Origin: Perkinsus olseni
Lineage: Eukaryota > Perkinsozoa > Perkinsida > Perkinsidae
Direction of reading: 5' to 3'
Length of the DNA: 55,477 bases
Assembly: GCA_013115135.1 (NCBI GenBank)
Contig: JABANP010000347.1
Location: 1 to 55,477 of the forward strand
The translations under genes were made by a program, and so were the position numbers. The notes beneath the pieces were generated by a model. The model had not been told where the DNA came from and searched no databases. It saw only the letters and a program-made list of their open reading frames with translations. The first letter of the stretch is position 1; each line of letters opens with the position of its first letter. This document shows positions 20,408 through 29,703 of this stretch, piece after piece.

Positions 20408-22306
20408 CTGAATGAAAAAGCTGACCAGGAAGACTCCTCAAAGCTGAGCTGGCCCCCACGACTAAGGGAAAGAAAAGGTTGAACTCGAGAAGGGGTAGGT
20501 GGTAGAAACACAGAAACTTGGAATGATGAATCACATCTTGGACGGCATCCAATACTCGGTACTCTCCTTGGATACGCCCTTCACAAGCTCCTCCCACTGT
20601 CTCTGACAACAATGACATCAACTACTCCGCTGCAGCTCTTAGAGCCAGTCTAACGGATCAGAAGTTTCAACTGTGAATTTTATGGATTCGCGGAGACCGC
20701 ACCCCGCTGAGGACCTCAGCCTGAGGCGAGCCACGAAACCGTTACGCCTAGGCGATCGACGCTTTGATACTCGTCATTAAAACTCCAGAACGGATGCTAT
20801 TCTCGTCATATTTGAGTCACGGCAGCCCTGTCTCACGACAGGGTTGGCAAAAAGCGGACTAACCGCCGGTGACCACAACGGTCAATGCGACCTGTGGTCG
20901 GCTGGACTACAGCCCTGGTACTGATCGGATGATCACACTTAAGAAAAGATTTGAGTCAAACAAGTTGACAGCGAGTTTCACTGTGCTAGCCAGCGGAATA
21001 CGCGGCGGATCTGCCGGCTTGGCAAATTGCAACACGACCGTACAATACACAAAGAAAGAAACGAGGGCTCGAGGATTATGAATAAGCCAGTGGTGCCTTG
21101 AACGATGATAGTTTGGGAGCGAGAGGCACCTTCAGGCGACACCACCGCACGATCCTAATCGGGGGTCACTACGGCCCGGGAGAGACCCTCTCCGTTCGTT
21201 CCCTCCCTTCCCATGTGGGGATAACTTTCGAGCTGTACCATCATCAGCCACACTCTGCTCTTCAACACGAGCACGATCTTCTGCTTCATGGCTATACGCA
21301 GCCATAGCTCTGTCAACTTTAACGACCGAGAGCTCCCGATCACGGAGGTGATCTCTCTTCACTCTGCAGGTCCATCCAGAATTGTGAGTCAAAATCAGTG
21401 ACCGCAAACTACCAACATCATATAGTATAATCACCGAGTGAAGCCGTTAACGTTAACCATCCTTGTACAAGAGTCCCCTGTCATGCAAAGTCAGTGAGCC
21501 TTGTCCCAGAAAGAAGCTCTGATCCATGAGCCCTGGCAGTCGACAAACTCTGTCGAGAAGAACTCCCCGCTGATACGACGGCCAGAGCCCGGCGGAACTC
21601 ACGAGAAGGAATTCGCGTTGCCGCGCTCACTATGACAGCCCAACTGAACAGAGGATTCTGAAGGCACGACAGAACTTATCTTCATCTCGATTGCCCCGAG
21701 TTACTGGTCTAAGTGATTGGTGAGGGGATGTTCGTCGGACAGGGTTGAAAGTTCTACAATAACTGGAACACGTCATGTGGTCCGACGTGATGGCTGCCGA
21801 GCGAGCTGCGGCAGCCTGCTTGGTACCAGGAGCAGCCGTCACTCAGCAAAGACGACCTCATCCACGCTTTCTTCCCACCAAGGCGTGTTAAGTGCGCTGC
21901 AGTCCTCCATTGGCTGCCTTTCGCAGTTCCCTATTAAACTAAAGTTCGTACTCTGGATCATGGCAAGACCAGTTTGTTAGGGCAGCTCTGTCATCGACAA
22001 AAACGCGTCGCCAGGAGTGGCTTGATTTGACATCGGTGTATGATCCAACGAATGGAAGGGGTCCTTGTTGAGGTTTAATGGTGATAATAATGTCATTCTC
22101 TCAAAGGCAAATAGTTCCTTCACTACTATGCTGATGCATAGAGACACTATGGCCCACAGCCTGTTGATCCTTTTGTGACCTCTTCCTCGTGACAAGCCGT
22201 ACGGTCCAATGAGATAGAGCAATATTCTTGTAACGGAAAACTTCCAAGCAGGTTAAACATTCACTCGATCGCACGGAGTCAGCGCTCCCATCGGTTGTAC
22301 GAAGGC
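20408..22306. other. No supported gene except possible 5' exon near 20.5 kb
   Basis: About 1.9 kb with only short frames on both strands. A charged minus-strand frame at 21132-21434 (EDRARVEEQSVADDGTARK) is the most protein-like piece, but it has no identifiable partner exons. Confidence 0.4.
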
Positions 22307-24151
22307 TCAAATTAAATGAGTCTGCCCAGAGAATGAAGCGAAACCTACATGTGCTATGGTAATGACTTCGAACGCCTTCTCTAACGGCAGAGCTTGGCCA
22401 CCGTATCCGATCTCGTTCTCAGGTTTGCCCTCGAGCATCTAACACATCAGACCCGAACAAATACAAAAGACACGTCCCTGGAGTGGAGTAGTCTGTAAGG
22501 ATACCTTGTAAGTCTTGAACCAGTGCATGACCTCCTCTACGCGACCCGGCATGTACTTTTCGACATCGTCCAGGGAGCCTAGTCTCTTACTCCACGCCTG
22601 CAAAATGAGGTAAATTCCGAAAGCCGACTCGCAACGAGCGTGAATAATGGTCAGAGCTCTGAAATCACCTCAAGACTTCGGCCACCACTGATGTGTGGTT
22701 CCCTGGGAACGCAAGATATAAATCCCGAGCTATGACACGTCTTGACATCTAGGAACGACTCGCGAGTCCCGAGGGCAACGGCATATCAATGAGAAGTTAC
22801 CAACAGAGGAATCGACTACTCTCGATTTCCTTCTCTCATGTGGAGGAAAGTACAACACAAAATGGCGCACAAGACTCATACGGTATAAGTCGAACCCAAG
22901 AGGACACTTACGTCGTCTGTATTTATTGCCAAGACCTTCCAGTCCACCTCGCCTTGGTCGAGCAGACAGAAGCATCCAAGAATCTAACAAGTACTCCTTC
23001 CCTTCGAGTACATTGTAGCCGTCTCGAGTATTCGGTACTATCAACGCATCGAAAGTTGATGCGTAAATTAAATCCACGCCGAAGAAAATCCCGCATGACC
23101 TTGACTTCAGTCAAAGTGCCGGTCGGCAAGGGCGTCTCACTGAGCTCCACGAGGTCCAAAGGGTCCCTGTCGCCGTACAGCTTCGTCTCGGCGTCTTGAA
23201 CAGACGGATCCTCCCAAGTCTGAATAGAGGCTATTGACGGACCCTCAACACTGCGGCAATTTGATGCATTGTATATCCTGAATTTCAACTATTCTTCCGA
23301 ACCAATGCGCGTCCTCACAAGTCGACTCCCCGATGACGCATGAGGATGCTGCCGGGATTCAGCGGTTTGGAGTGAAACGAACGATGAACCCTACGAACCA
23401 AGTCACGGACAGACCCTGATATTCGCCAGTATGTATTCTCAGCGTAGACAGGCGACGAGACCCGACCGTGGCACCTGGGGTAGTGCGCCGTAGTTGAAGC
23501 AGGGCTCCTTGCCATAGAACCTCAGTTTGCCATCGCTTTTAGTATCCTGTCTGATGGGATTGTGGGGCTCTTTAGTAGCGACCTGATGACCAACAAGTAA
23601 TTTCAAGATACTCATGCTTCTCGCACAGCATGTTTTGGGACCTCTGAAGTCGATCGGAAAGACATCCGCAATATGTGGCCGCTGTACGCGAGCAACCGTG
23701 GCTCCACGCCGCAGGTAAAAATCGCGCAGTGAGTGTGCAAAAGGACTCGACACGAGCTCCATCATAGCTCAGTACTACCTCGAACTTAGCTCGCATTCCA
23801 CGTTGAATCTCGGCGATGTAATTGCAGTGTAGCCCAGTCTCCTTCCAATTCTCTGCTGGCCGAGACCACAACGATATCTGCAACAAGAAGCACCGATCAG
23901 ATCGGAGACAGCTATGTGCATGCGTGCAAGTTCCCTACATCATGCCAAGCTGATACCACACTTCCCGCTTCTCCTGTTATGAAGACTCGATACTTGTCCG
24001 TCAGGGTTTGCCCCTCGGTCCTCACACTGTAGGTAGACAGGGAAGGAGACGACGCAGTGGAGAGACATCGAGCAACCAATGGTCTCCACAAGGCACGGGC
24101 GGTGACAAAGGCGAACGAGGGCCTCGACAATAGCGACGAGGTGGACAGCAT
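22307..24151 (-). CDS. PPA2: Mitochondrial-type soluble inorganic pyrophosphatase (family I)
   Basis: Exons 23939-24151, 23779-23877, 23475-23582, 23100-23219, 22912-22983, 22505-22597 and 22307-22438 all join at phase 0, giving 278 residues. The N-terminus (MLSTSSLLSRPSFAFVTARA) is a typical mitochondrial presequence. Family I motifs follow: KYRVFITGEAGSVVSAWHD, NYIAEIQRGMRAKFE, NPIRQDTKSDGKLRFY, NYGALPQ, then TWEDP. The metal-binding signature reads GDRDPLDLVE, with Arg where PROSITE expects Ser/Gly/Asp/Asn. GEVDWKVLAINTDD, PGRVEEVMHWFKTYK and GKPENEIGYGG follow. The enzyme hydrolyses pyrophosphate to drive biosynthesis. A 27-nt GT-AG stretch (22322-22348) in the last exon could be a tiny intron, but it is in frame without stops, so I keep it as coding. 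Confidence 0.95.
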
Positions 24152-24439
24152 CGGCTTAAAAATGAATTCTAAAAAGCTCCATAATCACTTACCCCACTAC
24201 AGGCTTCTACTATACGGGCTCCGAAAATTAGTAGAACAATACCAACCAAGATGAAATGGGCTTACAGTATTCGAATGCCGTCGACTCCCGAAAAAAACTG
24301 TGAAACACTGAACCAAAGACTCATCGTCGATACTACTAGAAAACGTTCTACACGAAAGGCCGGGGTCGAATGGACACTGAGGTTCAATACGGAGATGCCC
24401 GATGGGATAGTGAACGGCGAGCCTGAGAAATGGGCGGCA
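24152..24439. other. Short intergenic gap
   Basis: Lies between the pyrophosphatase start and the KH gene B stop. A/T-rich near 24160-24320; nothing else seen. Confidence 0.5.
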
Positions 24440-25458
24440 TCAAGATGGCCCTGGGGTGCGTAAGACAGCCCTCACATTGTCCTGCGACGGTCCACTAGGT
24501 AGCAAGGAGGAGGCCTCCCCCGGGCGGCCGGCATGGGCCTCCCTGAACCTCCTCTCGATGGCTTGACTGTCTATCTGACCCGACAGCACTTGGGCCGCCA
24601 ACATCATACCAATTTTAACCTGGAAAACAACAATATGACGATAGCGAGTTTTCCACGTAGTCGGGGAGGTACTACCTAGAGCGCTGGAGATGGCCCACTA
24701 CCTCCGAGGTAGTGGGCCAACTCCAGCACCCTGTGTGTAAGAAATCGGATCGCGCTTCCCGGGCCCGCTGGAGTTCACCCAGGTCCGCCGTCCTACCTGC
24801 TCCGCGCTGCCAACGATTGTCAGCATATTATCATCTGCATCCGCATCAGGCCGAGCCAAGGTAACCTCCATTCGACATCCGCTCCTCTTCTTCAGATCAT
24901 CTATTACCGAACTTCTGTACCCTTCCATCTACACAAGAGCCTTCACCGTTGACACCTCGCAAGGCTTCATCACCTTCGCAGCATCTGCGGCGTTCATCGG
25001 CAGGAACTCCTGGGACTCTCCCGGACCCGGTATCGGCTTCTCGCAGGTGAAAATGACCTCCTCCAGTTCTCTAATAGCAGACTAAGGAGCACAAGCGGGC
25101 ATGGACAATGACATAACAGTAACTAAGTAGTACATCCACTGCCGCCTGCGAGGCGGCTTCCAACAGGAGTGTGGCTTGGCCAATCTCATCTCGACCCGCT
25201 AATTCGCTCTGAAGCAATGCAACGAAGAGTGAACATGATACAGTCCCCAGCCAGAGGAACCATCAACGAAGTCATGAGGCCTCCCAAGCAACCAGAGCGC
25301 CTGCCGTGCTGGTAGAGCCGCAAAGAGATTGAGTGACACCACATTCCCTTCCTACGATCTGTGAAGAGGTCTCTCGACTTATCCTACGCAGAACGTCATT
25401 TTCGACGCCCATAACCTTGTCATACGCGAAGGTGGGGATCTTGAACTTCAATATGGCA
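24440..25458 (-). CDS. KH-repeat RNA-binding protein B
   Basis: At least two KH-like units are spread over small exons. The first reads ILKFKIPTFAYDKVMG, then VENDVLRRISRETSSQI, and after an intron SELAGRDEIGQATLLLEAA. A linker (SAIRELEEVIFTCEK) follows, then the second unit FLPMNAADAAK | MEGYRSSVIDDLKKRSGCRMEV, MLTIVGSAEQ | VKIGMMLAAQVLSGQIDSQA, ending at a stop at 24440-24442. Neither unit has a canonical GxxG loop. The order and splice positions mirror gene A next door, so the two are tandem duplicates. The 45-nt intron at 24929-24973 contains a stop and is required. The 5' exon is not resolved; a TATA-like run and an ATG at 25506 lie upstream but the phase does not fit. Presumably an RNA-binding regulator. 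Confidence 0.7.
24691..24719. repeat. Perfect 14-bp inverted repeat, 1-nt centre
   Basis: Arms 24691-24704 (tggcccactacctc) and 24706-24719 flank a single C. It sits in an intron of KH gene B. Confidence 0.95.
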
Positions 25459-25580
25459 CTGACAATGACGAAAGATACTCACGAATCGATCACCCAGCCG
25501 TTTCATATATATTCCCGCATTGAAAGTCTATCGAGCCGAAGAGTAAACCAGCGCAGCCTCAAATTTGAATTTCGGGAAGT

Positions 25581-27271
25581 TTAGATCGGATTTGAATCAC
25601 CCCAATTTTCGTACTTTGACGCCATCATACCATGGCCAACAGCTGTCTTTCCTGCATAATTTCCAACTCCCTGTGACCCATACCCGCCCGCCGGGAGAGG
25701 AGGGGGAGGAATACTTTGCCAATTTCTGCCTGGATTTTCGCAGGGTCGACTCCACTGACCCTGGGGCCCCATCCCATCACCAAAACGGCTTCCCGCGCCC
25801 TTCCCTCCGCCGTAAGGCGAAGTTCGGAAATTTGGTCCGCCCATATCAGCGTAGTTTCGGGGGTTTTGATATCTTTCAGGGGTTCCGAAATTGCCTTTGC
25901 CGAAATTGCCCTTGCCTCCCGAGACGCCGCCAGGGCCACCGCCTTTTCTTCGCATGTCATGATCCGGGTTGAATAGTTGTTGTCCAGTCCTTTCCGAGTA
26001 TTTTCGGATAACTCCGCCAACATCGAAATTTCCGTTAACAACTTCATTCACCAAGAATGCGCCAATCGCGCACTGAGGATAGAAAAAGGAATTCTCCACA
26101 AGAGGAAAAATGCGAGGACCCGCATCGCTCGATTACAAATTCCACAGAGCGAACGAAATTTGAAAATGATTTCTGCGATATTAAGGGGCGGGAAATGACG
26201 GCAAATTAAGCGAAGACGGAAACATGAAGAAGAAGTCGCGCCACGTGATGATATCATTCGAAAAGAGAGATACGGGAAAATATCTTTGGTTGGACCACGA
26301 CCTATCCAGTAGCTGTCAATGAAAAGAGGAATCCTACCGCTTCGGGAGGTCCAACAATCCTAGCATACTTCATCTCGCCCACCGGAACTTTCACAACAAC
26401 ATCCATACGGCAACCACTCCGTCGCTTTAGTTCATCCAGGACGCACCTTCACACCGAACAGTCCTTTAATCAACAACAACCGTACCTTACGCTCGGGGAC
26501 CTATAACGTCGCCAACCTTGTCCTCTGGCAAAGGTACGCGACGCTCAGTGTCTCCTGGGCGAAGGAAATCGCATGACTCGCAGGAGCGTATGATCTCGTT
26601 GAGCTGCTCAACCGCTCTCTGAGGGAGACACAGTGTCGAGGGGCTGCTGCAAAGGGCTGTGAATGCTCCCACCTCAACTTGGTCCATGTGAGGCGCCGTG
26701 ACGACAAAACGACTGAAGCCTTGCTCCTTGGTGCTCTGGTCAACCTAAGATTCACAAGGGAGCCACTACAGCAAGCTGTCAAAAAGTGAAAACATTGATG
26801 CGGCATCTACCGTAACGACGGGGATCCTCAAACGGCAACATATGAAAAACTCATGCCCCAGGGCCACAGGGCCGGATCACGGGGCTGATCTTCAATTGAG
26901 CGTCACCACGACATGCCGGCAGCACCAGTACAACGCCTCCATTTACCCGGACAACGAACGATAGCTATCTAAAATTCTCCCGCGGCTCTGAACGTCTCAC
27001 TACCAGACGTGATAAAACTCGCCGATTTGATGCTGTTCATGTCGGCTGTAACGCTCCGCACTAGTCGACTGTAAGCGACCGGAACCCCCCAAGAGCCCAT
27101 CGAAATCACCTCGACCCGCGCTCCAGTTTCATTTCTTATTCTCTTGATCGAGTCGCCTCCCTTGCCGATGGCCTTTCCCACTGCTTTCTGTGGTACTTCA
27201 ATAACCCTCTCCATCGGGTTCGCCGACTCCGTTGGCCGAGAGAAACTAGTTGGTATCGGGGGAGCCGACAT
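25581..27271 (-). CDS. KH-repeat RNA-binding protein A with Gly-rich tail
   Basis: The ATG at 27271 opens MSAPPIPTSFSRP and a canonical KH unit (VIEVPQKAVGKAIGKGGDSI, GxxG = GKGG, then KRIRNETGARVEV). Further exons give a second KH half with FVVTAPHMDQVEVGAF, and a third unit VPLPEDKVGDVIGPRA | CVLDELKRRSGCRMDVVVKV, RIVGPPEA, then CAIGAFLVNEVVNGNFDVGG. The final exon (25581-26072) is a Gly/Asn/Phe-rich tail with GGKGNFGKGNFG repeats, like the disordered tails of FUBP/KSRP-type proteins. Stop at 25581-25583. Such proteins bind single-stranded RNA or DNA in the nucleus or cytoplasm. Only the first KH retains a full GxxG loop. Exon ends between 26.8 and 27.1 kb are approximate. Confidence 0.75.
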
Positions 27272-27470
27272 CGACGGCGACAAACGCTGCTACTACTGCC
27301 CAACGCGATAGTTTTCACACAGCTAGAGGTGCCAGAAAGACCACACCCATGATTGGACTCTCACAAAACACAACTCATTTCCTCATCCAGGGTAACTCGT
27401 TGGTTGACCAGCACCATTTGCTTGCCAGAAACAACACCAATCACTTTGCAGTACAAGGCCACGAAGCGAT

Positions 27471-28037
27471 TTAGTTGGTCTCCTCAGCGGCCATCCTGGC
27501 GTTCCTGTTGAGAACCTGGACGCCGATCTGATCGGCGCGCTCGATGATGGCCTTGCGGGTGCGGCCGGAGAGGTTGCTGGCGAGGACGGCAGCGTACTTC
27601 TCGTTGTGCATCATCAAGAGCTCCATGTCAGCAGGGGACTGAAAACGGCCAAAGTCAAATTTTATCACCGAATCACGCCCGATCAAAGGCAAAAAACATG
27701 TGGAATGACCCTCCCACCGATGCGCCTTGTTATTACCCTGATCTGGAAGGCGTACTTGCCGTTGGAGAGCTGATAGCGGGTGCGCTTGTCCGAACCGTAA
27801 CCGATGTTGGGCATCAAAGTGGTGCCACGGAAACGGCGACGGATACGGGAATCGATACCCTTAGGCTTCCTCCACGATTCCTACAAAAAAGATACTACCA
27901 CTCCACACGCACATCACACGACTAGATGCAATTCAGCCCTTCCCTCTAATTACCGGGACGCGCATGAAGTTGTCAGACTGGTGGCGTCTGAACTTGTTGG
28001 TCTTCTTCTTCACGATTCTCTTCACAGCAGGCGCCAT
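27471..28037 (-). CDS. RPL32: 60S ribosomal protein eL32
   Basis: Three exons, 27954-28037, 27737-27880 and 27471-27638, all phase 0, give 131 residues, the normal eL32 length. Diagnostic segments are [56 protein letters not shown], then a C-terminal block [20 protein letters not shown] and [21 protein letters not shown] structural component of the large cytosolic ribosomal subunit. It lies 199 bp from KH gene A and 189 bp from the exonuclease, all on the minus strand. Complete and well conserved. Confidence 0.97.
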
Positions 28038-28226
28038 AGTGCTTATTAACGATGACAAGTACAACCAACTGGGCCGGGCTTCAAAAGGGGGAAATCACGT
28101 GACCAACTCAAGCGTGATCGATTTCATGGGCGAGCGAGATTTGAAAAAAGCGGAGCGACGCACCTCCCGTCCTGGCCCTCGAACCTCTAACCAACTCCCT
28201 TTGCTTATGAGAACGAATTAAACAAG

Positions 28227-29636
28227 TTAAATGTACTCCTGCGGTAAGCCAGCAGAGCTACGCTCCCGCCGGATACGACGCTTTCGGTCGACGCCTTTGA
28301 AGTCCTCCATCACAGCCTCGGTGAGCTCAGGCCACCCCCTCATTAGATCGACCAGCATGTCCACATCGCCTTGGGCAGTGTGAGCCCCAGGGGCCCAGCC
28401 GCCAACCTTATAGTGGTACAGAGAGGACAGTGAGAAACCGTTGGGGAAGCCTGCTGGCCGACCAACTCGTCTCGCCGCTATTAACGGGTCGATTTTCCTC
28501 ATCAATCGCCATCCCGGCAGATGATACTGACTGAGCACGCGATGGTCGAATAGCTTTCCATTGAAGGCTGCCATCACCAGTGGCCCTCGACTTGCCTGGC
28601 CTCTCAAGAAGGGCACGACGGCCTCCCTCCAGGCATCGGGAAAGAGTGGTAGGCCGGCGCCGAAGGGCTTCATGCCGTACCCCGAGACCTTGCAGAACTT
28701 CTGAGCACTACTGGACAGCGCTGACCATTGGTACGGTGACCGACACTCGACAAACACTCCCTCGCCGGTGAAGAAGTTACGTGCAGCTAATTGAATGACC
28801 CTGGTTCGATCCAACCACCTGAGATCTTCTCTGTCACCAAACACCGCAGGACTGTCATGGACCGTCTCTAAGTCGTAGAGTATCAACTGCTTAGTCCGCC
28901 ACGGCTCTCGTCTCTCTCTATTCTCAAGGAAAAATTCCCTTCGCCGGGAGAGGACTTCAGCGGCCAGTTGAATGGAGGCCGCCGTTTCCAGCAGAAGCCA
29001 TAGCCTAAGCAGTGCCCTCGACGACCTGACTTGCCCTGACCGTAAGAGCCTCCTCAAGTGACTCTCAACCTTGAACTGGGCCAAGGGATCGGACACACCA
29101 CGACTTAGATCGTGTTGAACCCGCCGAATTGCATCCCAGCACTTCATCTCACAGACGACAGACTCTCTCCGTATCCGAGAATAGTCAACACGCATAGCCT
29201 TTATGGTAGCATCGACCTTGAGGACAGTGTCAAGATCACCCGTAGCCAGGGCGCATTGCCGTACCAGCCTTAGTTGTATTGGATGCTTCGACCAGTTAGT
29301 TAGGCCTTGAAGGTAACCGTTCGCCTGCCTTGGTGACTTTCCCAACACCATAGAATGCAGGCAGTAGGTCAAGTCGTCTACCATAGCGATTCGTGGGAAC
29401 GTCGCAAACTGCAATGGCTCGGGAGCCCTCAGCATCATCAGCAGCCGGGGGAAGCTTCTAGCATGACAAAGCTCGATAGGCTTGTCACTGACCTTCGCCT
29501 GGAGTAAACGCTGCCACCGCAAAACGCTCTGGCCGGCGATCTCGACGCCGAAGGCCTGAGATGGCAGTAGAGTGCCTGCTGCTGGGGGTCGTAGTGCCAT
29601 CCGTAGTATCATTACTGCGCGCCACGAAATTGTCAT
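28227..29636 (-). CDS. DEDDh 3'-5' exonuclease with helical N-terminal extension
   Basis: Single exon, 469 residues from the Met at 29636. An earlier in-frame Met at 29780 would overlap the upstream gene. The C-terminal 220 residues form a DnaQ-like fold: Exo I LILYDLETVHD (Asp255, Glu257), Exo II MAAFNGKLFDHRVL (Asp364), and Exo III GAHTAQGDVDML (His419, Asp424), so all DEDDh residues are present. The N-terminal 250 residues are Arg/Leu-rich helices with no recognised domain. The first 30 residues (ISWRAVMILRMALRPP) could act as a mitochondrial presequence. Likely an RNA- or DNA-trimming exonuclease. Coding starts 67 bp after the stop of Ubl-TPR copy 1, the tightest spacing in the window. 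Confidence 0.85.
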   Translation of the reverse strand: MTISWRAVMILRMALRPPAAGTLLPSQAFGVEIAGQSVLRWQRLLQAKVSDKPIELCHARSFPRLLMMLRAPEPLQFATFPRIAMVDDLTYCLHSMVLGKSPRQANGYLQGLTNWSKHPIQLRLVRQCALATGDLDTVLKVDATIKAMRVDYSRIRRESVVCEMKCWDAIRRVQHDLSRGVSDPLAQFKVESHLRRLLRSGQVRSSRALLRLWLLLETAASIQLAAEVLSRRREFFLENRERREPWRTKQLILYDLETVHDSPAVFGDREDLRWLDRTRVIQLAARNFFTGEGVFVECRSPYQWSALSSSAQKFCKVSGYGMKPFGAGLPLFPDAWREAVVPFLRGQASRGPLVMAAFNGKLFDHRVLSQYHLPGWRLMRKIDPLIAARRVGRPAGFPNGFSLSSLYHYKVGGWAPGAHTAQGDVDMLVDLMRGWPELTEAVMEDFKGVDRKRRIRRERSSAGLPQEYI

Positions 29637-29703
29637 CTTCGAAAGCAACACCAACTGAATCGTGCATGATGAGTTGTACTGAATTATATGCATCTGCAGC
29701 TTC

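Noticed and set aside
22322..22348. 27-nt intron at the end of the pyrophosphatase gene.
   Set aside because: It has GT-AG ends but is a multiple of three without stops, so reading through is simpler. Left as coding.
23572..23886. 104-codon frame running through pyrophosphatase exon 2 and its intron as a separate ORF.
   Set aside because: The first part is the PPase exon; the rest is intron read-through, shown by the conserved junction AKFE|VATKEPHNPI.
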